From contig CAZGWH010000027.1 in the NCBI GenBank assembly GCA_964529325.1, forward strand, positions 1-28,940: 28,940 bases of DNA, read 5' to 3'. Under the pieces are notes generated by a model. It searched no databases and had not been told where the DNA came from. It was given only the letters and a program-made list of their open reading frames with translations. The DNA comes from GCA-2689995 sp964529325. GTDB lineage: Bacteria > Fidelibacterota > Marinisomatia > SCGC-AAA003-L08 > GCA-2689995. A program made the translations under genes and the position numbers. Below, piece by piece: positions 18,248 to 25,428 of the stretch. Each line of letters opens with the position of its first letter. Within the stretch, counting starts at the first letter, position 1.

Positions 18248-18556
18248 ATGCAAAATGAAATACGAATTAATAAAATAATAAATGAAAAAAATAAATTACT
18301 AGAATATAATAATTCAGAATCTCTAAGTAAGGTTTGTAAATTACTTCCAACATTATTAATAAAAACTGAATTTGGAATTGGCAAATATCAATTTGAAAAA
18401 ATAATTTATAATGAAGATAATCTTGAATTATTATTTAAATTATCAAAAGATAATACATCTATTATACAAGATGAAATTGAATACCATATTGGAAATCAAT
18501 TTATTATATCAGCGGATCAATATTTATACGCTTATCGATGGTATGCTATTTCTTGA
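18248..18556 (+). CDS. Hypothetical protein, 102 aa
   Basis: A small soluble protein with a good SD (AGGAG, 7 bases before the ATG). It begins with a charged, Asn/Lys-rich helix (EIRINKIINEKNKLLEYN), followed by an alpha/beta-looking half with two short strands (YQFEKIIYNEDNLELLFKL) and an aromatic end (QYLYAYRWYAIS). It lies downstream of the Hsp20 terminator and upstream of the second deiminase-like gene, on the same strand as both, but appears to have its own transcription unit. No family recognised. Confidence 0.65.
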   Translation: MQNEIRINKIINEKNKLLEYNNSESLSKVCKLLPTLLIKTEFGIGKYQFEKIIYNEDNLELLFKLSKDNTSIIQDEIEYHIGNQFIISADQYLYAYRWYAIS

Positions 18557-18591
18557 AAAGTAAGGTGATTTTATTTGTAAGTACATGTAAT

Positions 18592-18651
18592 AATTCTCTA
18601 AACATTTTAGTAATTACCATTAAATTCTCTTTCAATTTTATGTAGAGAATT
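18592..18651 (+). promoter_or_regulatory. Inverted repeats that can sequester the RBS of the second deiminase-like gene
   Basis: TAGAGAATT (18643-18651) directly precedes the ATG and includes its purine-rich AGAGAA. Two upstream copies of its complement exist: AATTCTCTA at 18592-18600 (9 of 9) and AATTCTCT at 18623-18630 (8 of 8). The near copy would make an 8-bp hairpin with a 13-base loop that hides the ribosome site. The far copy offers an alternative pairing. Confidence 0.35.
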
Positions 18652-20142
18652 ATGCAAAAACTTACAATATTAATATTTTTATTAACTTTTTCCATATCAG
18701 AAACAGATCCTCCAATTGCACCTATTAGTGCATTTGCTGAATTTGATATATCATCAGGATCATTTATTAGTTATGGATCTTATATGGGTGGTGGCTTTGG
18801 TCTGCCTATGAATTTAATTAGAGATTTATCAAATGATGCCTTACTATATGTTCTTGTTCCAACCAGCTCACAATATAATTGTAATAACCTACTTCAAAAT
18901 AATAATGTAAATATGGAAAATGTTGTTTACCTTAATTATAATCACGATACATATTGGACTAAAAACTTTGGACCATATTTTATTGTTGATGGAAATAATG
19001 AAATTGGAATTGTTGATTTTCAATATGATAGGCCTGACAGAGTAAATGATAATGCAATTCCACTTCAATTAGCAAATCATTGGAATTATAATTATTTTGA
19101 TTCTGATATTATTCACAATGGCGGAAACCTCATGTTCAATGGAATAAACCAGGCGGCATCATCAACTCTACCCTATAATGCAAATCCTAATTTAGATGTT
19201 AATCAAATGATGTTTGACTATTATGGAATTGAAGAATACCATACAGTTGAAGACCCTTGGAATAATTATCACGAACATATTGATTGCTGGGCAAAATTTA
19301 TTTCACCAGAAAAAATTATAATTTGTCAAGTACCTGCTTCTCATTATAGATATGCTGAAATCGAAAATGTGGTTACATTCTATCAAAACCAAGAAAATAG
19401 TTTTGGTGAACCATATGAAATTTATAGAGTTTATACTCCAAATGGAGAAGCATACGCAAATTCATATATTATGAATGGAAAAGTATATGTTCCTGTTGGG
19501 TTTAGTCAATATGATGATGAGGCGATTGAGTCATATCAATTAGCACTACCTGAATATGAAGTTTCAGGTTATCAATATGGAAATTTTATTAGTACAGATG
19601 CATTAAATTGTAGAGTAATGAATATCCCTGATTTTGAGGCAATTCAGATATACCATAATTCAATTAATGATATGCCTGCTGCAATGAATGAATATGAAAT
19701 TATTGTAAAATTGAATGAATTGACAGATTATGGGATAAATGAGAATTCACTAAAAGTCTATTGGAAAAATCAGTATATGACTGAATATACTTCAATTCAA
19801 CTTGAAAATTTTGAAGATATCTATAGTGCAAATATTCCACAACAGCCAGGAAACACAGAAGTAAAATATTTTATTGAAGCAGGTAATTTAAACGGAAGAA
19901 CTGATAGACTGCCTATTGCAGGATATTTTGATTTTTATGCTTTTGGTGGACCTGGATTTAATTTAGGGGACATTGATATGGATTATTTAGTTAATATTAA
20001 TGATATATTTCTAATAGTTCATCATGTTTTAAACTCAAATCCAATTACAGGGTATGGGTTAATTCTTGCGGATTTAAATGAAGATAATACAATTAATGTA
20101 TTTGATATTATTAGAATTGTAAATATAATATTGGGTAATTAA
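18652..20142 (+). CDS. Secreted PPAD-like protein, divergent paralogue lacking a catalytic Asp, dockerin-like C-terminus
   Basis: 496 residues with a signal peptide (1-16). It is collinear with the deiminase at 5291-6853: WTKNFGPYF (102-110), HNGGNLMFNG (155-164), HID (209-211), ANSYI with Asn270, ALNCR with Cys320, an Ig-like region, and two EF-hand dockerin-like repeats ending IVNIILGN. PPAD Trp127, Arg152, Tyr233, His236, Asp238, Asn297 and Cys351 have counterparts at W102, R127, Y206, H209, D211, N270 and C320. The Asp130 counterpart is Asn105, and the preceding Arg is Lys104. The second substrate Arg is shifted one place (R-P-D-R, not R-P-R). The catalytic Cys and His remain, so it may be an enzyme with altered specificity or a binding-only relative. 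It is convergent with the Asp-box gene, with a four-base overlap at the stops. Confidence 0.82.
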   Translation: MQKLTILIFLLTFSISETDPPIAPISAFAEFDISSGSFISYGSYMGGGFGLPMNLIRDLSNDALLYVLVPTSSQYNCNNLLQNNNVNMENVVYLNYNHDTYWTKNFGPYFIVDGNNEIGIVDFQYDRPDRVNDNAIPLQLANHWNYNYFDSDIIHNGGNLMFNGINQAASSTLPYNANPNLDVNQMMFDYYGIEEYHTVEDPWNNYHEHIDCWAKFISPEKIIICQVPASHYRYAEIENVVTFYQNQENSFGEPYEIYRVYTPNGEAYANSYIMNGKVYVPVGFSQYDDEAIESYQLALPEYEVSGYQYGNFISTDALNCRVMNIPDFEAIQIYHNSINDMPAAMNEYEIIVKLNELTDYGINENSLKVYWKNQYMTEYTSIQLENFEDIYSANIPQQPGNTEVKYFIEAGNLNGRTDRLPIAGYFDFYAFGGPGFNLGDIDMDYLVNINDIFLIVHHVLNSNPITGYGLILADLNEDNTINVFDIIRIVNIILGN

Positions 20143-21524
20143 ATATTACCAATTATAATATTAATCATCTGAATTACATCCAAGATATTAATTGTTTCAT
20201 CATTGTTCATATCAGCTGATAAAAGTTGAATAGTAGAAAAACTTTGGTTACCCATTATATAATTAACAACTAATAAAATATCTACAATATTTACAATTTC
20301 ATCCTCGTTTACATCTCCAGAAATGACACTAATTTGATAGGTAGAACTAAAATAAATATTATTCACTCCAGATCTATTATCTGACCATACTGCAAATAAA
20401 TTATTTTGATGAAATTTTAATTTTGGCTCTGCAACTTGTGTTACATTTTCATCAGTAATTATTAAATTTTTATTTTCAGTTAATTGTGATGAATTATTTT
20501 CAAGTGAAGTATAACGAATTTCTCTTTCTATTGCATCAACCCAAATAGCATGTAAATTTGAATTTTCCATAATTACTTTTGGATAATTATTGATAGAATT
20601 AACAGGTTCAACATTATGTATTTCTCCAAACTGTAAATTTTCAGTATCCCCTTTTAATAAATACACAGCACTTTCACTATAATTCATAAACCCAACACCA
20701 ATTTGGCTGTTATCAATATAAATTGATGGACTTGAAGAAGGGCAAAAACCTATATAATCATTTAATATTGCAATTGGAACAGATTCACTAAATTCAATTT
20801 CTGTATCCAACTTTTTTGTTATATAATGATCTCTTATATTTTCAATATTATTTCGATAGGCTATATAAACATCGCCATTCTCTGTAACTTCTAAATCTGG
20901 TGCACAGCAATCACATGGCTCTGCTTCCTCTGAAGTAACTCCTACAATCATGCTTTCATGTGAATTTATTTCCGATAATTCAATTTTAGAATAATGAATA
21001 TTTAAAAATTGCAATTCACTTCCATAATTATAAAAGATTAAATGTAAAAAACCTAAGTCATCAATTTCAATATCTGCATATAATTGAAAAAATGGCTGAT
21101 CACTTATCTCAATTTCATTATTCCAAGTTAATCCATTATCAATAGATTGATTTAAATAAATCGAAGTATTATTATATCCATTTCTTGAGTCTGCCCAAAT
21201 TATATAAATATTATCTCCATTAATTCTAATTCTTGGCCCTGCACCGCCAAAAGCGACAACATGTCCGTTCACAGAATTAATTTGTATCTTCTCAGAAAAT
21301 GTTATTCCATTATCCTCAGAATTATTATAAAATATATTTTTTGAATTCCCAGATTGCTCAACCCAGACTACATGAATAATACCATTGTCGTCAATAGCTA
21401 AATCAGGAAATATTTGCTGTGTATTTATTTGTGAAATGGCAGAATTAAATGAAAAATTAAATTCGGTAAAAGAGAAACTTATAAATATTAAACATAATGT
21501 TGATAGTTTTAAATTATTTTTCAT
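20139..21524 (-). CDS. Secreted BNR/Asp-box (sialidase-like) beta-propeller protein with dockerin-like C-terminus
   Basis: 461 residues with a signal peptide (about 1-20). Asp-box motifs S-x-D-x-G-x-T-W/F occur at 69-76 (SEDNGITF) and 127-134 (SIDNGLTW), each after a blade of the form G-x-x-H-V-V-W. The motif E-P-C-D-C-C-A-P-D near residue 205, followed by GDVYIAYRNN, is typical of secreted sialidase-like propellers of environmental bacteria. The catalytic Arg triad of a true sialidase could not be confirmed, so the substrate is unassigned. The last ~60 residues are two dockerin-like repeats (GDVNEDEIVNIVDILLVV; DMNNDETINILDVIQMIN) closely matching those of the two deiminase-like proteins. 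It lies downstream of a terminator and so forms its own unit. Confidence 0.8.
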   Translation of the reverse strand: MKNNLKLSTLCLIFISFSFTEFNFSFNSAISQINTQQIFPDLAIDDNGIIHVVWVEQSGNSKNIFYNNSEDNGITFSEKIQINSVNGHVVAFGGAGPRIRINGDNIYIIWADSRNGYNNTSIYLNQSIDNGLTWNNEIEISDQPFFQLYADIEIDDLGFLHLIFYNYGSELQFLNIHYSKIELSEINSHESMIVGVTSEEAEPCDCCAPDLEVTENGDVYIAYRNNIENIRDHYITKKLDTEIEFSESVPIAILNDYIGFCPSSSPSIYIDNSQIGVGFMNYSESAVYLLKGDTENLQFGEIHNVEPVNSINNYPKVIMENSNLHAIWVDAIEREIRYTSLENNSSQLTENKNLIITDENVTQVAEPKLKFHQNNLFAVWSDNRSGVNNIYFSSTYQISVISGDVNEDEIVNIVDILLVVNYIMGNQSFSTIQLLSADMNNDETINILDVIQMINIIIGNI

Positions 21525-21551
21525 TTAATTCCATTTTTGTTATAAATAACA

Positions 21552-21576
21552 AAAAGCCCTTCGTTGAAGGGCTTTT
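21552..21576 (-). terminator. Rho-independent terminator after the Hc1-like gene
   Basis: Minus strand AAAAGCCCTTC and GAAGGGCTTTT form a perfect 11-bp stem with a GTT loop, followed by T-rich sequence. It lies 27 bases after the stop of the Hc1-like gene and before the Asp-box gene on the same strand. Confidence 0.85.
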
Positions 21577-21602
21577 CAAAATCTAATTAGAAAAGGATCT
21601 AA

Positions 21603-21785
21603 TTATTTACTTTCTTCTACAGATGCTTTTCTATAATCTGTAACAAGCTTTTTTAAATCACCAACGCTTTTTCTTGCACGAGTTCCAGCTGCTTTATTAC
21701 CAGAGTTTGTGAATTTTTCATGATTTTCTTTAAAGCTTTCCCATAATTCACTCATTGAATTATATAAGTCATTTGATTTTGCCAT
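21603..21785 (-). CDS. Histone H1-like (Hc1-type) DNA-binding protein
   Basis: 60 residues. The core KFTNSGNKAAGTRARKSVGDLKKL matches, as I recall it, the short Hc1-type proteins of Bacteroidota and Chlamydiae (K-F-x-x-K-G-N-K-A-A-G-T-R-x-R-K-x-x-x-x-L-K), here interrupted by no Lys-rich tail. Basic residues cluster at 30-51. Expected role: non-specific DNA binding and nucleoid compaction in the cytoplasm. AAGG precedes the ATG at 21785, a strong terminator follows, and the gene is monocistronic. Charge, size and motif agree, so the family call is fairly secure; the physiological role is inferred. Confidence 0.8.
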   Translation of the reverse strand: MAKSNDLYNSMSELWESFKENHEKFTNSGNKAAGTRARKSVGDLKKLVTDYRKASVEESK

Positions 21786-21833
21786 TTTTTATTAACCTTA
21801 TTATTGTTCTTAATTATAATTAAAACTAAACCT

Positions 21834-21863
21834 ATCATAATGAAAGGTCTCTTATTTCAACAA
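21834..21863 (-). promoter_or_regulatory. Candidate sigma-70-like promoter of the Hc1-like gene
   Basis: Minus strand TATGAT at 21839-21834 is preceded by TTGTTG (21863-21858, 18-base spacer) or TTGAAA (21860-21855, 15-base spacer). It ends about 49 bases before the ATG. The consensus used by this lineage is not known. Confidence 0.35.
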
Positions 21864-22003
21864 ATAATTGTCATTTATACCCATTTGATATAGGAAAACA
21901 TGACATTTCATTATTTGAACTGCTTAAATATTACAGCAATTTCATGTATTTAATAAAAATTATTTTTTATTTTTTTAATAGATTGTTTTTTATGAAGTAA
22001 AAT

Positions 22004-22714
22004 TTAATTATTATATAAAAAATCCTGAATTAATTTGAAATATTCTAATCCCATTATTTGAATAATATTATTATGATGTGCCCCATTTACCCAATATTTA
22101 GTTTTTATTTTTGAAGATGAATTCTGATATAAATCTACACCTTCATTAAAATTTATTATTTGATCATTTTTTGCATGAATGATAAATAAGGGACCAAAAT
22201 ATTCTTTAATTTTGGATATATGGTTTAATATATTTTTATGATTCAACCCTAATTGTTTAGGGTTAATTCCAAATAATTTAAATAATGGTTCAACATAGGC
22301 AAATCCAGATTCAATTATTATACCACCAACTTCTGTTTGATAATTTTGAACAATTTCTAAAACCGACGCACTTCCTAATGACCTTCCCATTAAAAATATT
22401 GGTTTCTTAAATCCTTTTATTAATAAAAGAGATTTTATATGGTTAAATATTTTATTTGAATCTGATATCATCGTTGAAAATCTAGGATTCCCAGAAGAAA
22501 ATCCATAACCTCTATAATCAACTGGTATAAAATTGATTTTTAACTTTTTATAAATCTTCGCAAATTCATCATATTCAGATACTAATTCAGCATTTCCATG
22601 AAAATAAATTAAATTATAAAATGATTTATCATTAAGATGTAATCGACAACCAACATCTACCCCATTTTCAACATTTATTAATTCATTATTTTTATTTTCA
22701 ATTTCAGCCTTCAC
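22004..22714 (-). CDS. Alpha/beta-fold hydrolase
   Basis: 236 residues from the GTG at 22714. Features in order are the oxyanion motif HGNAE (39-43), DYRGYGFSSG (66-75), the nucleophile elbow G-R-S-L-G-S with Ser112, Asp184 in HAKNDQI, and His213 or His214 in NGAHHNN. Together these make the Ser-Asp-His triad of an esterase/peptidase-like hydrolase. The substrate cannot be told. The GTG start cuts off a conserved-looking N-terminus: the frame is open upstream to the preceding gene's stop and encodes ILDHPFITQALFHPR, which resembles the x-D-H-P-x-I-x-x-x-x-F-x-P-R start of relatives. An ATT at 22783 is the likelier start and adds 23 residues. It would start three bases after the reductase stop, so the two genes look translationally coupled. 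No signal peptide; cytoplasmic. Confidence 0.85.
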   Translation of the reverse strand: MKAEIENKNNELINVENGVDVGCRLHLNDKSFYNLIYFHGNAELVSEYDEFAKIYKKLKINFIPVDYRGYGFSSGNPRFSTMISDSNKIFNHIKSLLLIKGFKKPIFLMGRSLGSASVLEIVQNYQTEVGGIIIESGFAYVEPLFKLFGINPKQLGLNHKNILNHISKIKEYFGPLFIIHAKNDQIINFNEGVDLYQNSSSKIKTKYWVNGAHHNNIIQIMGLEYFKLIQDFLYNN

Positions 22715-22780
22715 ATCTATTCGTGGATGAAATAATGCCTGAGTTATAAATGGATGATCTAATATGGTTAAATCTTGAAT

Positions 22781-22796
22781 AATCTTTTAAACCTCT
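22781..22796 (-). promoter_or_regulatory. Candidate SD plus ATT start for the alpha/beta hydrolase
   Basis: Minus strand AGAGG (22796-22792), 8 bases, then ATT (22783-22781). The SD lies in the last codons of the reductase gene. No ATG, GTG or TTG occurs in frame between this point and the GTG at 22714. Confidence 0.45.
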
Positions 22797-23842
22797 TTTA
22801 TTATTATTTTTGATGATTTTGGTAATTTTTCAATTAAATCATTACCACATAATTGTGAAGGTGTAAAATAACCACTTTTTATTTCATTTTGAATAATATA
22901 ATCAATAACAGCAAGGCTTCCATCAACTGTTAAATCATAACCATTACTTGTAACTAATTGAGCTTCTAAAACTTTATTACCTTTTATAATTTGTCCCCAA
23001 ACATAGGTCGTACTATTATTTCGTTCTTTTATTGATGGGCCATTTATTTTCTTCTTAACTTTTTTCTTTAACATATTTTGAATTAATTTTATCCTCAATA
23101 ACCATGGAAACCAATTTATTCGCTTTAATAGTTGAACTTGTTTTGGATGCATCGGAATATAAACTGAAATATTAGGAATACGAGTTGAATAGCCTGCCGT
23201 TGCAACATCACCCCAAGGAATTGTTACCATCGTTTTACTACCATTTCCAAAATCAAATTTGTGGCTTTTATAAACAAGAGGTACTTTTAATATTTCACCA
23301 TTCTTTCTAATTCTTCCACCATATCCTAAACTTTCTATAGATGTTGCCATTGTACCTGGACTAATTTTTCCCGCTGTAGATTCAAACCCTAAAATTAATT
23401 CATCTGCATTAGGCAAAGATTCATTTAACCTTGATGCTAAGCAATCAGTTGGTATTACATCAAAACCTACACCAGGGCATATAATTACATTAGAATCTAT
23501 TGCTTTTTGATGATAGGATTTTCCTAACCTAAAAATATCAATTTCACCTGTAATATCTAAATAATGAGTATTGCTTTTTAAACAAGCATCTATTATAGGC
23601 TTAGCGGTCTGAGAAAAAGGGCCTGCACAATTTAGCATTATGTCAAACTCTTTTAATATTTTTGGATTAGATTCTATTTCAATAGGTGAAAATGATAGAT
23701 AAGGTAAATTATATTCTTTACCCATTTCATATATACTCTTTACACTTCTACCTGCAATTGTAATATCATAATCAAAATTAATTGCTTTATCAACAATTAA
23801 CTTTCCAGTATAACCATTTGCACCATAAATTAATATTTTCAT
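22787..23842 (-). CDS. Saccharopine dehydrogenase-like / trans-acting enoyl reductase family protein
   Basis: 351 residues. The N-terminal Rossmann motif is GANGYTG (7-13), then TIAGRS, NCAGPFSQTAKPIIDAC and HYLDITGE, which together identify the Sacchrp_dh_NADP group. Relatives include mycobacterial trans-acting enoyl reductases and membrane-associated reductases of unknown substrate. The middle holds PGVGFDVIPTDCLA, typical of the group. A basic segment (MLKKKVKKKINGPS) lies near 260-275. Predicted NAD(P)H-dependent oxidoreductase in the cytoplasm; true saccharopine dehydrogenase is unlikely on sequence style. The ATG at 23842 follows a weak purine-rich SD (AAGAAA). It is followed directly by the hydrolase gene, suggesting the two share a lipid or small-molecule pathway (inference). 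Confidence 0.82.
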   Translation of the reverse strand: MKILIYGANGYTGKLIVDKAINFDYDITIAGRSVKSIYEMGKEYNLPYLSFSPIEIESNPKILKEFDIMLNCAGPFSQTAKPIIDACLKSNTHYLDITGEIDIFRLGKSYHQKAIDSNVIICPGVGFDVIPTDCLASRLNESLPNADELILGFESTAGKISPGTMATSIESLGYGGRIRKNGEILKVPLVYKSHKFDFGNGSKTMVTIPWGDVATAGYSTRIPNISVYIPMHPKQVQLLKRINWFPWLLRIKLIQNMLKKKVKKKINGPSIKERNNSTTYVWGQIIKGNKVLEAQLVTSNGYDLTVDGSLAVIDYIIQNEIKSGYFTPSQLCGNDLIEKLPKSSKIIIKEV

Positions 23843-23936
23843 TTTTTTTCTTATTTTTCATTTAAATTGAACCAAATTAACCGTCCAAGTTAATATTAAT
23901 TCATACTAAGTTTATTATAAAAACTAATTGAAACGC

Positions 23937-23972
23937 AAAAATCCACTGAGTTCAATTTAGAGAATCCAGTGG
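23937..23972 (-). terminator. Terminator of the HTH gene
   Basis: Minus strand CCACTGGATTC and GAACTCAGTGG pair over 10 of 11 positions (one mismatch, one G-T) and are followed by ATTTTTG, 47 bases past the stop of the HTH gene. Confidence 0.7.
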
Positions 23973-24018
23973 TAATTTTTATAATTTTTGTTTAAATTAT
24001 AAATTTACAAAATATATA

Positions 24019-24219
24019 TTATTTTGCTTGAAGTTCTTTCATTTTTTCTTCCAATAATTGATCAAACATAGATTCTAAATGATCTCTTTTTACTTTCCAT
24101 GTTCCACCAAATTTAATTGCAGGAATTTTCCCTCTTTGAACTAGCCGATAAACTGTTTGTTCTTTCATGTTTAAATAATCAGCTACTTCCTTGATTCCGA
24201 TTATATTTGTATTCATCAT
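24019..24219 (-). CDS. Excisionase-family helix-turn-helix DNA-binding protein
   Basis: 66 residues. I-K-E-V-A-D-Y-L-N-M-K-E-Q-T-V-Y-R-L then RGKIPAIKFGGTWKVKRDHL is the MerR-like HTH_17 (excisionase/AlpA) signature, where a winged helix-turn-helix reads DNA. The tail (MFDQLLEEKMKELQ) is a short amphipathic helix, perhaps for dimers. Two ATGs are adjacent; the second (24216) has better spacing (5 bases) from AGAGA. It lies alone between two terminators, just downstream of flagellin, with no integrase or phage gene in the window, so a chromosomal transcription regulator is more likely than a true excisionase. Target unknown. Confidence 0.85.
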   Translation of the reverse strand: MMNTNIIGIKEVADYLNMKEQTVYRLVQRGKIPAIKFGGTWKVKRDHLESMFDQLLEEKMKELQAK

Positions 24220-24250
24220 ATTCTCTTTATAATTTTAATTTATCGATTAT

Positions 24251-24280
24251 ATTTGGGGTAATATCCATATTACCCCAAAT
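24251..24280 (-). terminator. Terminator of the flagellin gene
   Basis: A 30-base near-perfect palindrome: ATTTGGGGTAATAT on both arms around a two-base centre. It lies 18 bases beyond the flagellin stop. Only a weak T-run follows, but the position and stability support termination or 3' stabilisation. Confidence 0.7.
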
Positions 24281-24297
24281 AAATCATTTTACCTGTA

Positions 24298-25134
24298 TTA
24301 TCTTAACAAGCTTAAAACCATCTGAGGAGCAGCATTTGCTTGAGAAAAAGATGAAATAGTTGTCTGTTGAAGTATTTGTAACTTCATCATACTCATCTGT
24401 TCTTTTGCAAAGTCAGCATCTTCAATTCGGCTTCGTGTTGCTTCAGTATTAGAAATAGCTAATGATAATGATTCTTCTTTCGAAGATAATCTTGCATTAT
24501 TATCACCCACATTCTGAATTGATTTTGCAAGTGATTTAATAGCTGTATCTAATAAAGCAATTCCAGCAGTTGCATCAGCTTGAGTTGCTAATGTTGTAGC
24601 TGAAATATCAGTATTATCTTCACCCACTGTAGCGGCTACAGAAGTTCCAAAAGTAACAGCTAATGTATCTGTACTTCCTTCACCTACATGAAATGTCATT
24701 GCAGTAGCAGACATCAATGCATTATCATTAAATTTAGTATCTGATGAAATATCATCAAATTCAGTTCTTAATGCAGAAAATTGATCTTGAATTGATTGTC
24801 TTTGTGCACTACTATATGAACCATCAGCGGCTTGAGTTGCTTTTTCCTTCATTGTTTGAAGAATTGACATTTGGGCTTGAAATCCACCTTCAGCGATATT
24901 AAGTACATTTTTAGCTGTACCTACATTATCTAAAGCTTGACTTAAACCTCTAGACCGACTTTCAAGATGCTTTGATAAAGCGTATCCCGAAGTATCATCT
25001 TCAGCTGAATTGATTCGTTTTCCTGTTGAAAGTCGAGATTGGATTTGACCAATTTGACCATTAACTTTTTTTAAGTTTCCCCAGGCTTCTTGTGCGTGGA
25101 AGTTAGCTCCAACGCGTGTAACATCACCAAACAT
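24298..25134 (-). CDS. fliC: Flagellin
   Basis: 278 residues, short for a flagellin. The conserved N-terminal D0/D1 region (about 1-140) has IQSRLSTGKRINSAEDDTSG and the long helix with LDNVGTAKNVLNIAEGGFQA. The C-terminal D1/D0 region (about 195-278) has SNTEATRSRIEDADFAKE and QANAAPQMVLSLLR, the canonical end for filament packing and export. The central variable part (about 140-195, Thr/Ala-rich) is minimal, so D2/D3 are absent. The extreme N-terminus (MFGDVTRVGANFHAQEAWGN) departs from the usual M-x-L-x-I-N-T-N-x-x-A. No signal peptide, as expected for the flagellar type III route. AGGAGG lies eight bases before the ATG. The leader carries hairpins (25143-25207) that suggest CsrA-type translational control. 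No other flagellar gene is in the window. Confidence 0.95.
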   Translation of the reverse strand: MFGDVTRVGANFHAQEAWGNLKKVNGQIGQIQSRLSTGKRINSAEDDTSGYALSKHLESRSRGLSQALDNVGTAKNVLNIAEGGFQAQMSILQTMKEKATQAADGSYSSAQRQSIQDQFSALRTEFDDISSDTKFNDNALMSATAMTFHVGEGSTDTLAVTFGTSVAATVGEDNTDISATTLATQADATAGIALLDTAIKSLAKSIQNVGDNNARLSSKEESLSLAISNTEATRSRIEDADFAKEQMSMMKLQILQQTTISSFSQANAAPQMVLSLLR

Positions 25135-25142
25135 AGATATTA

Positions 25143-25173
25143 CCTCCTTGTTTTAATTTTGGCATCCGTGCCA
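25143..25173 (-). promoter_or_regulatory. CsrA-like double GGA site in the flagellin leader
   Basis: Minus strand TGGC-ACGGAT-GCCA (25173-25160) is a small hairpin presenting ACGGAT in its loop, the classic CsrA/RsmA target (A-N-G-G-A). A second site, AAGGAGG (25149-25143), is the Shine-Dalgarno itself. The two GGA triplets are 20 bases apart, a spacing suited to one CsrA dimer. Confidence 0.5.
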
Positions 25174-25187
25174 TAATCAGTTATACT

Positions 25188-25207
25188 ACAACTCAAAATA
25201 GAGTTGT
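25188..25207 (-). promoter_or_regulatory. Leader hairpin upstream of flagellin
   Basis: ACAACTC and GAGTTGT (minus strand 25207-25188) form a 7-bp stem with a 6-base AT loop. It lies 54 bases before the flagellin ATG, with no T-run after it, so it is likely part of a structured leader. Confidence 0.4.
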
Positions 25208-25261
25208 CTTCATTCAATATTTCTTATTAATTAAAATAAGATAATTTTGAATCTAATTTGA

Positions 25262-25269
25262 TTATCGAC
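25262..25269 (-). promoter_or_regulatory. Possible sigma-28-type -10 element for flagellin
   Basis: GTCGATAA on the minus strand matches the flagellar sigma-28 -10 consensus GCCGATAA at 7 of 8 positions. No TAAA(G) -35 box was found 11 bases upstream, so the match may be chance. Confidence 0.2.
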
Positions 25270-25428
25270 AAGAAAACTGTATATCAAAGAAAGGAAATTA
25301 AAGAAATTTAGAGAGGGAAAAGAAAATACAATAGTTTGGTTTATTAGACATTATTATGCAATAAAATTTAGTAAAATTTATTAAAATTTAGGAGGAAATA
25401 AATTCCTAATAAAATGAAAAATTGAAAA

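Noticed and set aside
24019..24219. Prophage or integrative element marked by the excisionase-like gene
   Set aside because: No integrase, phage gene, tRNA target or attachment repeat nearby; such small HTH proteins are common chromosomal regulators.
25160..25173. Sigma-54 promoter (TGGCAC) upstream of flagellin
   Set aside because: TGGCAC is present, but the -12 GC falls three bases too early, and the motif is better explained as a hairpin with an ACGGAT loop.
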